Positions 33,412 to 44,582 of a DNA stretch of 50,852 bases are shown here, piece by piece (within the stretch, counting starts at the first letter, position 1; each line of letters begins with the position of its first letter). This DNA is from Chara braunii (lineage: Eukaryota; Streptophyta; Charophyceae; Charales; Characeae). A program made the translations under genes and the position numbers. The DNA is taken from the NCBI GenBank assembly GCA_003427395.1, contig BFEA01000507.1, positions 1,011,539 through 1,062,390 on the forward strand. Reading direction: 5' to 3'. The notes beneath the pieces were generated by a model. The model searched no databases. It was not told where the DNA came from and worked only from the letters and a program-made list of their open reading frames with translations.

Positions 33412-34697
33412 ACAGCGGGATCCCTCCGATGCGCGCGGTGTTGAGCATTTTATCCAACTCGTGCTTGAGTATCGTCTCCACCATTCGACACCCTACCTTA
33501 CCGACTCTCAATTCCAGACGCGACGAAACTCAAGGATCAGTTTGAGAAGGTCCTTCGATTAGGTTTTATTAAATCCAGTAGCTCCCCTTAGGATGCACCC
33601 GTTCTCTTTTTTCTTAAAGCGGATGAAACCTTCCGCCTTTGCATTGATTATAGCGGTCTTAACCATTACACAGTTACGAACAACTATCCCATGCCTTGCA
33701 CGGATGAGCTATTTGACCGTCTGGCAGACGACCGCTTCTTCACGAAGATCGATCTTCGCAGCGGTTACCACCAGATCCGCGTTGCTACAGAGGACCAGCC
33801 GAAGACCGCACTCCAATCACGCTTCGACCACGACGAGTTCACGGTGACGTCATTACGCCTCACCAATGCACGCGCCACCTTCAAGACGACGATGAACGAT
33901 ATCTTCTGGGACATCCTTGAAGAATACGTTCTCGTATACTTGAATGACATCTAGGTCTATGGTCGTACATTAGAAGACGATCTCAGACACCCCCGCGATG
34001 TCTTACAACGCTTATGCAAACATGATTTGTATGGCAAGCTCAGTAAGTGTCGTTTTGCCCAGCGCAAACTGAACTTTCTAGGACACCATTTTTCCTGACC
34101 ACGGTCTCCACATGGACAACGCGAAGATCACTGTTATCGCAGAGTAGCTCGTCCCCACATCCGTCAAGCAACTTTGCAGTTTTTTAGGCCTTACTAGTTA
34201 CTATAGTAATTTCATCCGCGGATACGGTAGATATTCCTACGTCCTAACCTCCACCCTCCTCCGAAAAAATCCGTTATGGTTTTGGACACCCCTCTGCGAG
34301 AATATTTTTCGTGCCCTCAAGAAGGCGATGACTTATTCGTCGATTCTTCGCCTTTCCGATTTTGATCGTTCGTTCATAGTCACCATCAATGCGCTAAATT
34401 TTACAGTAGGAGTTGTATTTTCTCAGATGTTTCGCTCTTCTCCCGATTTTCATTATCCCCATGTTTCCTACTTCCTCCCCCTCTTGCAGATATTGCTGTA
34501 AGTTTTCGAATGACGCATATCCTTCCACCACTTCCCTCCACTAACAGTCCTTCCATTATTTACTCCCCGACTATAGCAGAAGATGAGACTATCGAGGCTC
34601 GTGTTGGGGATTGCCCGATCGCCTTCTACTCTTGTCAGCTACTGTCAGCGGAGATACATTGCACAACCGATGAACGTGAGGTTCTCGTAGGAGTTTA
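33412..34697 (+). pseudogene. Chromovirus reverse transcriptase and RNase H
   Basis: RT motifs in order: VEHFIQLV, then after a frameshift QFEKVLRLGFIKSSSSP, TAG, FLKADETFRLCIDYSGLN, YPMP, FFTKIDLRSGYHQIRV, TALQSRF and YLNDI at 33937-33951, followed by TAG. The family motif is YxDDI, so the first catalytic Asp is now Asn. Later come FLGLTSYYSNFI, the RNase H start TINALNFTVGVVFSQ (the family has a catalytic D at the position of N in TIN) and PIAFYSCQLLSAE...TDEREVLVGV. RT copies the RNA genome and RNase H removes it. Stops at several positions show the copy cannot be translated. Confidence 0.9.
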
Positions 34698-35113
34698 AGC
34701 TACCCGTCACTGACGTCATTATCTACGCGTGCGCCCTTCATGGTGTGCACAAACAACTCAGTTGTCAAGACTTTCCTCACAAAGTCTAAGATTTTCCCCC
34801 GACAGGCACGCTGGTAACATGGTTTATCCGAGCTCGTTTCACCACTCCGCTTATCAAAGGTGAAACAAACTGCATCGTCGATGCCTTGTCCCGTCGTCCT
34901 GACCACAATCAAGAACCCATCCACCTTGCTGCCATCTCGGTCACCACCGTTGATCAGTCGGTGATCAACACATATCACACTCAATACCACCACTGTCCGG
35001 ATTATAGCGACATTCACGTGACACTGTGGAGTGGCAAAACCGTTCCTTCATACTCCCTCAGCGGGAATGGTCTCTTATACTGACATGATAGATCTGGTCA
35101 ACTCGAACCACGT
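34698..35113 (+). pseudogene. RNase H-integrase connector
   Basis: It reads on from RNase H after a TAA (ATRH, TGA, RHYL) and then a segment with NCIVDALSRRPDHNQE (34870-34917), the usual connector of Ty3/gypsy pol (family form NxVADALSR). Frames shift at least once. Confidence 0.75.
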
Positions 35114-35550
35114 ATGTGCGTTCCCTCCACCAGACAACTTCCCTTCCAGGTCGTAGCAGAGTTCCATGACCAAGCAGATGTCGGTCATATGGGCTTCCAC
35201 AAGATGTTGACCCTTGTTTGCTGCCGATACGTCTGGCTGAAGTCAAAGGACTTCGTCAAAGCCTACGTTTATGAGTGTCATACCTGCCAGGAGGTGAACA
35301 ATGCGAATTACCTTCCGTATGGGTTACTTCATCCTCTACCCATACCTGAGGGTCGTTCGCAACCCATCTCGATGAATTTTGTTGGTCCCCTCCACCCTCT
35401 CACTGAAAGTGGTCATGATGCTATCTTGGTCATCGTCAATCGCTTCACAAAGTGTGCTCATTTTGTCCTATGCTGCTATCGCATTAGCGCTCGTAAGGTG
35501 GCCGACATCGTCTTCGACCGAGTCGTGAGAGATCATGACTTACCTCAGAG
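35114..35550 (+). pseudogene. Chromovirus integrase, zinc-binding domain and first half of the core
   Basis: The H2C2 zinc finger is visible: FHDQADVGHMGFHKML followed by a CHTCQ pair, with WLKSKDFVKAYVYEC between. The core begins PISMNFVGPL, where the family has a catalytic D in place of N (MDF), then HDAILVIVNRFTK (family VDRFTK) and CAHFV. The enzyme would join cDNA to chromosomal DNA. After VRDHDLPQ the hAT-like element interrupts the gene, and the reading frame resumes exactly at 36603. Confidence 0.88.
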
Positions 35551-36594
35551 CAGGGTTGTTGAGCCCCGGCCCCGGGGCCCCAGCGGGGGTCCGGGGGTGG
35601 GCACCCCCAACCCCGGTTCCGCCCTCCCCCCCCACCCAAAAAAAAAAGCAAAAAAAAACAAAAAAAAAACAAAAATAAATAGTGGGGGGTGCGCAACGAA
35701 AGCGCACACCACGTGGGCTAAGCCCAAAAAATGGGGTTTTATGCCCCACCCCGGACCCCCCCCGAGGCCACACCCACCACTGGTGGGACCGGGGTAGCCG
35801 CTGGTGCGAGGCCGGGGGCAGGACCAACAACCGGCGGGGGCGGGGTTGAGTGTTGGCGGGGGCGGTGGTGCAGGGTGCGGGGTGCGGGGNNNNNNNNNNN
35901 NNNNNNNNNNNNNNNNNNNNNNNNNNNNNNNNNNNNNNNNNNNNNNNNNNNNNNNNNNNNNNNNNNNNNNNNNNNNNNNNNNNNNNNNNNNNNNNNNNNN
36001 NNNNNNNNNNNNNNNNNNNNNNNNNNNNNNNNNNNNNNNNNNNNNNNNNNNNNNNNNNNNNNNNNNNNNNNNNNNNNNNNNNNNNNNNNNNNNNNNNNNN
36101 NNNNNNNNNNNNNNNNNNNNNNNNNNNNNNNNNNNNNNNNNNNNNNNNNNNNNNNNNNNNNNNNNNNNNNNNNNNNNNNNNNNNNNNNNNNNNNNNNNNN
36201 NNNNNNNNNNNNNNNNNNNNNNNNNNNNNNNNNNNNNNNNNNNNNNNNNNNNNNNNNNNNNNNNNNNNNNNNNNNNNNNNNNNNNNNNNNNNNNNNNNNN
36301 NNNNNNNNNNNNNNNNNNNNNNNNNNNNNNNNNNNNNNNNNNNNNNNNNNNNNNNNNNNNNNNNNNNNNNNNNNNNNNNNNNNNNNNNNNNNNNNNNNNN
36401 NNNNNNNNNNNNNNNNNNNNNNNNNNNNNNNNNNNNNNNNNNNNNNNNNNNNNNNNNNNNNNNNNNNNNNNNNNNNNNNNNNNNNNNNNNNNNNNNNNNN
36501 NNNNNNNNNGGGGTCGGGTAGCACCGTAGCGGGGGTCCGGGGGTGAAACCCCTACCCCGGCTTGGGCCCCGGGGATCTCCGCGTGACAACCCTG
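35551..36594 (+). mobile_element. GC-rich hAT-like non-autonomous element, copy 2
   Basis: Exact 8-bp target duplication CCTCAGAG (35543-35550 and 36595-36602) and ends CAGGGTTGT/ACAACCCTG. These features fit the hAT superfamily. Removing the insert restores the integrase reading frame. Inside are G-tracts, an A-rich stretch at 35639-35680 and a 620-base N gap (35890-36509). The visible sequence has no transposase. Long ORFs across the gap are only N translated as X. Confidence 0.85.
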
Positions 36595-36602
36595 CCTCAG
36601 AG

Positions 36603-37376
36603 CATCATCTCCAACCGTGACCCGCACTTTACCAACATATTTTGACGACGCCTATACGAGGTGTATGGATCCCAGCTCCGCTTCTCGTCGTCTTACCGCC
36701 CTCTAACGGATGGTCAGACTAAGGTCACCAATAAAACTCTTGGTAATATCATTCGAAAGTTTATTATGGATGACCAACAGTGAGACTTACACTTAGCCCA
36801 TGCGGAGATTGCGTACAACCATGCCATTTTGCCAGCCACGGGGATGTCATCATTCTATTGCGACCTCGACTACCACCCTCGCGTACCCGTGGATTTCCTA
36901 CAACCATCGCGGTTGCACCAAAACACTCGTTGTCCTGAGTTTGACGACTGGATTGCCCACATGAAAAAAATTATGAGGTGCACACACGAGAGTCTAGCAG
37001 ACTCTCAGACTCGCATGGCCGCATAAACGAACCTATCACGAATGAATCATTCATTAGAAGTCGGTGACGATGTGTTCGTCGACGCACGCCACTTGTAGCT
37101 CGAAGCGGATAGGCTTCGCAAGTTCAGGCGTCACTTCTTCGGTCCATGCCGCATCCTTCAGGTTGTCGATTCTGATACTGCCGCTCCTCCGGTCAGCTTC
37201 CATGTGAAACTACATAATTACCTTCGACAGACTCTTGTACACGATGTATAACACGTCTCCTTGCTGTGTCCTTATCGCAGACTGTCCGAGCGCTTCTTCG
37301 GACATCCTTATGAGCACCCTCCACCCATCATGGTGAACAATCACGAGGAGTTTATCGTTCCGATACTGTATCTCGC
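36603..37376 (+). pseudogene. Chromovirus integrase, second half and C-terminal domain
   Basis: It continues with IISNRDPHFTNIF (second catalytic D in NRD), a TGA, then RFSSSYRPLTDGQTKVTNKTL, where the family has GQTE at the catalytic Glu: here it is Lys. Next come NHAI(L)PATGMSSF and the C-terminal GDDVFVDARHL and FRRHFFGPCRILQV...SFHVKLHNYLRQ. Several in-frame stops (for example at HL and DV) are present. Confidence 0.85.
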
Positions 37377-37622
37377 CGAGTTACCGACAATATCCCTCCA
37401 CGCATCGAATACCTTATGCGTTGGAAGAGTTATCTTGATGAGGAGGCTAATTGGGCGCCCCTCGAGAACTTGGAACACGCCCGGATGTTGGTATGTGCAT
37501 ATGATCATGCTCGTCATGCTGAGACATCTGCCCCTACTCAGCCGACTGACCCTCTTCCACCTCTTAAGGCCGAGGAGATTGCTGAGAACAAACTCGCTCC
37601 CTCTGAGGCCGTTCTTCAGTAG
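37377..37622 (+). pseudogene. C-terminal chromodomain of the integrase
   Basis: IEYLMRWKSYLDEEANWAPL followed by ENLEHA matches a chromodomain (family form YLVKWKGY...EATWEP..NL). In chromoviruses this tail directs integration to marked chromatin. The aromatic positions Y, W and W are present. It ends at a TAG at 37620-37622. Its presence assigns the element to the chromovirus branch of Ty3/gypsy. Confidence 0.88.
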
Positions 37623-38643
37623 TAGACGGACATCTCCGCGTGTCCACAACGCACTCATCAATATCCTCGACGTCTCGACGACTGACACTCTCTCCTACCA
37701 CTGACTCACACTATCATGTACTCCATCATCAACTCTTCAGGATATCAAGACTTTGCTGCTCTGCTTCGACATCGACTCAACCCCTACTTCATTGACATAA
37801 TCCACCACCTCTTCAACCACTTTCTCGACTTAAGCTACTTCATCAGCTTCAACTATTTTGGACGTGATTACTTCACGCCACCACCCTATGTTATGCATTC
37901 CTTTGTATGGGTCGCATGATGGTTCTCACTTAGTTGGTTTTCCCTAAGTTGAGCTCTTCCTTGGTATCACATAGGCATTGGAAACGTTGCGTTATGTTGG
38001 CTTCCTTGTTCCCAGATCTGACTTCCTCCCTAGTCGGTGAGTTGTGTGTATGTTTTCCTCACCCAATACCTTTATCACCCTAGAGCCGGCTATTGCATGC
38101 CTGCAGTTAGGCATATCTCCACCCTATTCAAGGCTCCCCTTTAATAGTGGACCTTACATGGTGTCATCTTTTGTTGAGGAGTACCCACCTTGATAGTCGA
38201 TTTGTTAGGGTCATTGATTTTGTTTCGCTATCATTCGTTTGCCTTGAGCCTGATGACCTATCATATCTTCGTGTATGACTGCCCTTAAGAGTTTTCATTT
38301 TAAGGTTGCATTCACCTTCTCTGAGACCATCCCACTCTTAGTGGTTCAGCGATACGATATTATCTTGTGACATATTGCTATCTTTTCCTTTTAGCACTGA
38401 GACAATTGCCTCTAGGACTTTACAGTTGTACCCTGCTACATTTCATTTCCTCATGTTAGCTAGGATGTGTATATAAAACATTTGCTTTTGCTATGACATT
38501 ACGTGGCTTATGGTGCATCTCATGGACTGCGCATGGAGCTTGCTCCGCATCCTAGATTTATCAGCTTCAGTTTTTACAGAGTTCGGCTGTTTTTGCGGAA
38601 GCGTGTTTATAGTTCTCGTGATCCATTACAAGTCTGAAGATCA
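37623..38643 (+). other. 3' untranslated region of the chromovirus
   Basis: About 1 kb between the pol stop and the 3' LTR, without a recognisable gene. Only a weak purine stretch precedes the LTR, so the polypurine tract is unclear. Confidence 0.6.
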
Positions 38644-38885
38644 TGCATTGTGCCTCTAGCTGTCGTGGCCTAGAGCCAGGGTTATCTGGCTATTTTGCTT
38701 GTTCGGCCTGTGGGACCAGGTCGTGGTCTGACCCCACGGGCCGTGTGCTCATTCAGTCCAATCCAATCCTGCCTGGTACCACTGCCAGTACCAGGACATG
38801 CCAGTACAATCCACTCAGTCCGTGGGGGTATACCCCAAGAGCAACATGTTTTCAGTCTTATTCTTCACTTGCGCAATTTGTAGTA
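38644..38885 (+). repeat. 3' LTR of the chromovirus, part 1
   Basis: It starts TGCATTGTGCC and matches the first two thirds of the 5' LTR, including GGGGGTATACCCC. It ends TAGTA, where the 8.5 kb DNA transposon is inserted; TA at 38884-38885 is the left copy of the target duplication. Confidence 0.85.
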
Positions 38886-38991
38886 CAACATGCACTTCGT
38901 GAAAAGTAGACATTTTGTGAAAACTGGAATCGAGTCAAAAACTTTACGTTGATTAAAAAAAACTGGTTTTAAGGCTATCAAACAGGACATG
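38886..38991 (+). repeat. Left terminal inverted repeat region
   Basis: The first 20 bp match the right end at all but two positions. Subterminal copies of GTGAAAA and AAAACTGG occur inside (about 38917-38928 and 38958-38965), possible transposase-binding sites. Confidence 0.75.
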
Positions 38992-39682
38992 CATTGGCCA
39001 TTGTCACAAACATTAGGCCATAAACCTATATTCTTGGTCAAGCAACAAGACAGATGAAAAAAAAAAAAAAAAAAAAAAAAACATGTTGTTGTCAATACAT
39101 TCAAGTTGTGGGTTTGTTTTGCATAAGGAGAACTACTTTTTTGGAAGTCATATTCAGAAGTCCTTAGTAAGTAAGGTAATTCAACAACATGCTTATTGAA
39201 GAAAAAACAAATGAGCAAACATTTCAATAACAAAAAATAAATATAAATGATTGTAAAAAAAATATTGCAAATACGCATAATAATTTTTTTCCCCCAAACA
39301 AATTATATTGTATTTACAATAAAATTATAATTTCAAATGTGTGGTGGTCAGGAGCACGAACAAGAAATGTCATAAGAGGTACTATAATAAATAGTAACAT
39401 TACAGTCTACTTTTTCGAACTCCTAAGCGAGGCAAGAGATACATTTTCGTCCTCATCATCCTCACTATCAACTGCGCTTATACAGTCTGTAGTGTCAATC
39501 TCCTTCAAGGTCCTTGTAATTGTGGCTAGAGTATTTGTATACAGTCACCGGTCTGCTTTCAAGCAAAAGTTCTAAAACAAAAATTCACAGTCCCATGCAA
39601 AAGTTTTTTTTATCGGTCTGTCTGTCACACGTCCTTGTGAATCCATTTAGTTAAATTAAAAATATTTACTCGTATAGTTAAA
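38992..39682. other. AT-rich non-coding region of the transposon
   Basis: No gene is seen. It contains an A-tract (39057-39080). AGTTAAATTAAAAATATTTAC, a 21-base unit starting at 39649, is repeated 27 bases on at 39676, just past the 3' end of the DUF7869-like gene. Confidence 0.6.
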
Positions 39683-42600
39683 TTAAAAATATTTACCATT
39701 TTTATTTTTCGCATACCAGTGCCCTATAAACTCCTGCTCCTCTAAAACTCGTTTTACTTTCACTGTGAAATAAGGCTTTCTATGTTCCTTTTGGTCTCTC
39801 CTTGCCATTACAGCCACAAATGCACCATCCGTCAAGTCATCGAAGCTTCCTCTTTGCTTATGAACTCTAGACGTTTTTCTATACCCAACATACAGTGGTC
39901 TTTCAGGAGGATTGATATCTCCATGTATCATCTCAGCGTCCGCAAGTCCTTCAACCGGCTTGTTGGAGCTGTTCGAAACGGAGGAGTTGCCACGTGGCCA
40001 AACAAATGGATGATGTAGGTAAGTTGTGTCGAAGTACGTATTTTTTTGTTCAGCGAGAAAATGTTCCCGCCATGCAGCAACCTCATCATCGATATATTTG
40101 GAAAATGCTTTCACATTTTCACGTATTCCTGACAATGATAAAGTTTTGTCGATACTTCTTTTTTCCTCAGAGGCTTTGATCCGCTCATCCATGCTTCGCA
40201 CGTGACATGGAGCCGCACGCACACTTCCATCAAGAAATGCCATGAAGATATCCAAGTCATTGTCATCTTGCGGGTGTCATGACGATGTACAAAATAGCCT
40301 ACTCCAAACAACAACACTTCGAACAACATTCCTCTTGATACAAAAATGTTGGTTGAAACTGATGTCATGAAGATGTGCCAAATAATCTTTCACATAAGTT
40401 TTCCAGTTGTAAACTTCAAGCACCCGCTCAACATGGACACCCGCATATTTCGTATACGACTCTCTGATGACCGTCTCTATCGCAGGCAAGTAATCAAAGC
40501 ATCCCTATGTGCAAGGGCTCTAGAAAATCAGCTGAACAGCCGATCAATATTCTCATGTGTGTGACAAACTAGAAGAAAGTTGAGCTTGATTTTCTCAAAA
40601 ACCTTCATGTGGATCAAGTACACCTGGTCAAGGTAGGCCAAGACGTACTTGCTTTTGCTGTCCCTTGATGTGTTGTCAAGAGTGAAAAATAACACATTCG
40701 GCAAAGGTCATGGCAAATCCGAAATAACTCTATGAAGCACGGTAAGCATGGAGTTCGAGTTCACGATGAAGTTGTCGAATCACATATCCTCGAATATTTA
40801 GGAATACGAACAAAGGATTCGTGAAAACCCAACAAAACCAATAAAACCCAACATTTTGTATAGAGTGAAATCGTGAAATTGAAACAGTTGTATTAAAAAA
40901 AAAAAAAACATTGTTTTTAATCCTTTCTCGAGAGACGAGGCAAAAAATCGAGCTAAAAACAAAGCGATCTTAAAAATGTGTCGGAAAATGTTTTCTTTCA
41001 AAAATTCTGTTATAGGACTATAAGTGATTTCCAACAGATTGGTAAACAGCAGAGCTCGAAAAAAAAAATTGCAGCGCAAACTTGAAAGTTGTAAAAAAAA
41101 CAGTTTTAGTGAATAATGACGTAAAAGACTATACGTCGTTCTCAACCGTAGAAATTCCTCTAAAGCAATTTTGAAGCTAATAGTAGAAACATGCAAAAAA
41201 CGTATATGATATGCAAAATATTAACACAAACAACTTTTGCCTCGGATGCATCTTCAAATTATTAGTCAAATCCAAGTAGAAAATAAAAATCCAAAGGAAA
41301 AAAAAAATAAAATCCTAAAAAAAAAAGGGAAAGGTTGCCCATAAAAGTGAGAACATATTAAGAGGAACGTTGTCACAAACATAATAACATTTCAATCTGC
41401 TCACGAAACCCTCGAACACGTTCACTATGCTACATGACTTATAGGACTATACACATGATCTTTTCAGACAATAAAAGAACTGCATATTTTTACTCCTTAA
41501 TAAACGATGTTTCGCTTGTTAGTGATTTTTTAGGAAAAAACATGTCTTTTTCCTCGCGACTTCTAGTGGTTCTAAAAACTTGCCTTTTTATTGAAGTTAT
41601 TTTACTTCACGTGGAATCTTGCTCCTACGGGAGACCTAAATCCTGTAGTTTTAGAATCTTCAATAAATTTCGTTCAAATTTTTTTGTTGGTTTTTCACGA
41701 ATCCTATGTTCACGTTGAAAATGAGGAAGATTGGTCTTGCTTTGATCCATCCCGCCAACAATAATGATTACATTTAATTTTGGTGACGACTTAGCTTTCT
41801 CACGAAAATCCATCAATTTTTGTCTCTCTATCCTTTGCGCTTTAAGATGGTAGTCCAACATTTTTTGGAATTTATCTGCGGCAACAATAAGAAAGACGAA
41901 GTTGTGATCACGAGAGAGGCAAATGGTAAAAGCGACAACAAAAAAAAGAAAGCCCAAAGCAGGGGAGAGAAAGACGAAAGGCGGTAGGCAAAGTTCGATG
42001 CACACTTTTTTGGATGAATGAAGTAGCTCTCCCACGCTGCAGCTTTCATTGGGCACATTGAGCACAATAGAGAATCTGTTCTTAGCCGGGATGCAAACCT
42101 TCGAGCAACATTCCTTCCACACGCTTGTAAAAAAATGAAATTGAAGGAACCACATCACCAGGATACAGACGACAGAAATGAGCGAGGAAAAATTCATAGA
42201 CTCCATCCACGTGTACACAATCATGTCCCTTGTAGATCGGCAACGACTGCCAGAATTGCCATGCACGTAACCATGCACGTCGTCATGAATTGCGACACAC
42301 ACCCTAGCAACTCGCGCCTTGCACATTCCATACAGGCGGCCCCATGCAGTCGAGCAGACGAATCGACTCCCGAAAGCGAGACACAATGTCAGTAGCGTGC
42401 CATTAGCATTGTAGGTCGACACCATTCTCACCTCCTATATTAAGAACTTCATTTTTTTAGGCTGTTTCATAGCCTAAAACTTGCCACTTTCATCCATCAC
42501 ATCCTCCAAATGGATTAAATCCACGCAGCTTCTCATGCAACAACCATCACGGAGAGCCGCATAGGCAGATGTGGCCGTAATGAGCGCACATGCCTTTTTT

Positions 42601-43109
42601 GTTGCGGACACATCCATTCGTGTTCCTCTTGCTGCTCATGTACTTTGACTTACACCCAAATGCTGTGTAAATTTCTTTGCCTTCACGCCCACAAAAACCA
42701 TCACGATGGTTGTCTCCATCGCCCTCCGTGGTGCAACTAGAGTCCTCGAATTTATCAACGTCAGGAGAAGGCGGAAAATCCTTAAGATTGAGGAAAGAGA
42801 AAACTGGGATGGCGTCAGTCGGCGAGGGTTCGCAAAACATTCTTCTTCTCTCAAGTACTAGTGGATCAAAGAATAAACGTTTGATCCATTCCACGTCCAC
42901 CGTAGCTTGGGCATTCATCGCAAAGCACCGATGCACAAATTTGTCGATACTGACATAAGGCAAAAATTGTAAAGCCCTTTTTGACGACAACAAGAATCAT
43001 CAGACCACACACGCGAACCCGTTCCAACATAACGACCAATTGGTAAACTAAAGAAAGAGTTAGGACCCGGCGAGAGATAAAATTGAAAGGAACAGCCGGG
43101 ACCCAACAA
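39683..43109 (-). pseudogene. DUF7869-like, probable DDE-type transposase, broken
   Basis: Read on the minus strand. N-terminal part (43109-42547): Cys pair DDSCCRQKGLYNF, a GCKSKYMSSKR segment and CVRNKKGMC. Middle (42431-41712): VCIPAKNRFS, an out-of-frame Cys pair CSMC, DYHLKAQRIERQKLMDF and GGMDQSKTNLPHF. After a 904-bp insertion (41711-40808): NVLFFTLDNTSRDSK, HMKVFEKIKLNFLLVCHTHENIDRLF, TGA, FSRALAHRDA. The C-terminal ORF (40255-39683) ends PYFTVKVKRVLEEQEFIGHW. The GMDQ...LDNT...HTHE series is that of DUF7869 proteins; reading it as a DDE catalytic set is inference. Two TGA codons (CGA-to-TGA type) and several frameshifts make it a pseudogene. Introns cannot be excluded. Confidence 0.72.
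40808..41711. mobile_element. 904-bp TIR element inside the DUF7869-like gene
   Basis: Ends are inverted: GAACAAAGGATTCGTGAAAA on the left and, on the minus strand from the right, GAACATAGGATTCGTGAAAA, with pairing extending through about 30 bp (ACCAACAAAA). It separates GGMDQSKTNLPHF from the LDNT part of the gene. No transposase is encoded. I find no convincing target duplication beyond GT. TTATAGGACTATA occurs twice inside (about 41032 and 41440). Confidence 0.78.
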
Positions 43110-43420
43110 ACTTCCGCCAGTGAGTTCCAGGTGTCAGCCGATCAGCACGGAAGGAAGTCGAAACCATCGGGCAACACGCCCCAAAACGCTTTTCGAAATT
43201 CCGCCCAAGCGGGAGGGAACCACGAAAAATGTTCACGCACTTTCGACAAAATTTTCAGCAGCCGAGTTCTTGCGGAAACCGGAAGGCGAGGGTGCCAGTA
43301 GGGGTACGCCAATGAACCACGTGCGAAAAGCACGCCAGAAGATGGCAAAAAATTCAACCAATGTTTTTGCAACTTTGGGACCCCTTGTAACACATTGCGC
43401 GTACCTAATAGGGGTACGTC
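43110..43420. other. Start of the divergent intergenic region
   Basis: No gene is seen. AGGGGTACG(C/T)CAAT occurs twice (about 43299 and 43409). The region would hold the promoter of the minus-strand gene. Confidence 0.4.
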
Positions 43421-43421
43421 A

Positions 43422-43463
<42 letters not shown>

Positions 43464-44000
43464 GACTGATTGACTGATTGACTGACTGACTAACTGACTG
43501 ACTAGCTGACTGACTAACTGATTGATTGATTGACAGTAAAGTAGTTGACTGACCAATCTATGTGTCTCCGCTACGTGATTCCCGATTGGAATTGATTACG
43601 TAATCGATTCCAATCGGGAATTGTGTTGCAGAGGCAGTTGGCCGTGATTGTTAGGCAGTTCACTCGCCCCTCCAGATGCCTTTAGAACGTGATTCCCGAT
43701 TGGAATCGATTACATAATAGTACTAATAGATTCCAATCGGGAATTGCGTCGTGGAGGCAGCTGGACGGGCGAGTGAACTGCCTTACTGTCGCGTCCAATT
43801 GCATCCACGACGCAATTTCCGATTGCAATTGATTACGTAATTGATTACGTAATTGATTCCAATAAGGAATTACGTCGCGGAGGCACCTGGAGTGGTTAGT
43901 CAATTGCCTTATTGTCAATCAATCAATCAATCGATCATTCAATGAACCAATTAATTAATCAGCTAATCAATTAATAAATCAACTAATCAATCAATCAATC
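43421..44000. repeat. Palindrome array between the divergent genes
   Basis: Outer arms are (ATTG)n at about 43423-43462 plus GACT-type repeats, and (CAAT)n at about 43912-43935 and 43985-44003, mutual complements. Between them are three long palindromes. About 43576-43622: ATTCCCGATTGGAAT, GATTACGTAATC and ATTCCAATCGGGAAT. About 43690-43746: the same arms around GATTACATAATAGTACTAAT. About 43814-43872: AATTTCCGATTGCAATT and AATTGATTCCAATAAGGAATT around two GATTACGTAATTGATTACGTAAT-like steps. Each is followed by a similar spacer (G(A/G)GGCAG(T/C)TGG). The array could be a binding region, a replication or recombination site, or a bidirectional promoter; its role is inference. Confidence 0.8.
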
Positions 44001-44582
44001 AATACAATATGACTGGGGGGGAGGAGGGGGAAAGAGGAGGCCGTGGCGACGAACAATGAGTAGTTGACTCAGTTAGGATGAGGAGGGGGAAATGGGAGAC
44101 TGTTGCGCCTCCCCCTTCCACTGCTCCTCCTCTCTTCCGCTCCGCCCCCCTCCGCTCTGTAGCTCTTCGCTGCTCCCCCTTCCTTTAATTGATTGACTCA
44201 TTGATCCCTCATATAGCCTCTGATTGCAGAATCCTGTGTGGAAGGGTGTCGGAGAGACGAATCCATAAATTAATCAATCAATCAGTCAATGAACCAAACA
44301 ATCAATCTATCAATCAATCAATTCCGTCTCTCTGTTGCGTTTTTGTTTTTTTGCTTTATTGCGTGAGTGAATTGAGCTCCCTTGAGCAGAGGCAGTTCGT
44401 TCTGCATTTGCTGCTTGTTTAAAAATGTGTTCCCTTTGCCTCACATTGACCGACTTGTTGTCTACTCGGTGCAGTTGTCATTCGTTTTTTTTTAATAGAA
44501 TGCTACTTTGTTTCTCTTTCTCCTTGGCAGTTGTTTTGCAACACGTTAGGTGCTTATGTTTGCTTCTATTACACTACATTCA
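44001..44582. other. Intergenic leader of the ParB-like gene
   Basis: G/A-rich then C/T-rich blocks (44015-44180) and further (CAAT)n around 44270-44325. TTTCTCCTTGGCAG at about 44517-44530 resembles a 3' splice site, so a 5' exon or intron may lie here. I see no coding motif. Confidence 0.45.

Noticed and set aside
35540-36627. ORFs of 220-360 residues across 35540-36627
   Set aside because: Most residues are X from the 620-base N gap; the ends translate the hAT-like element.
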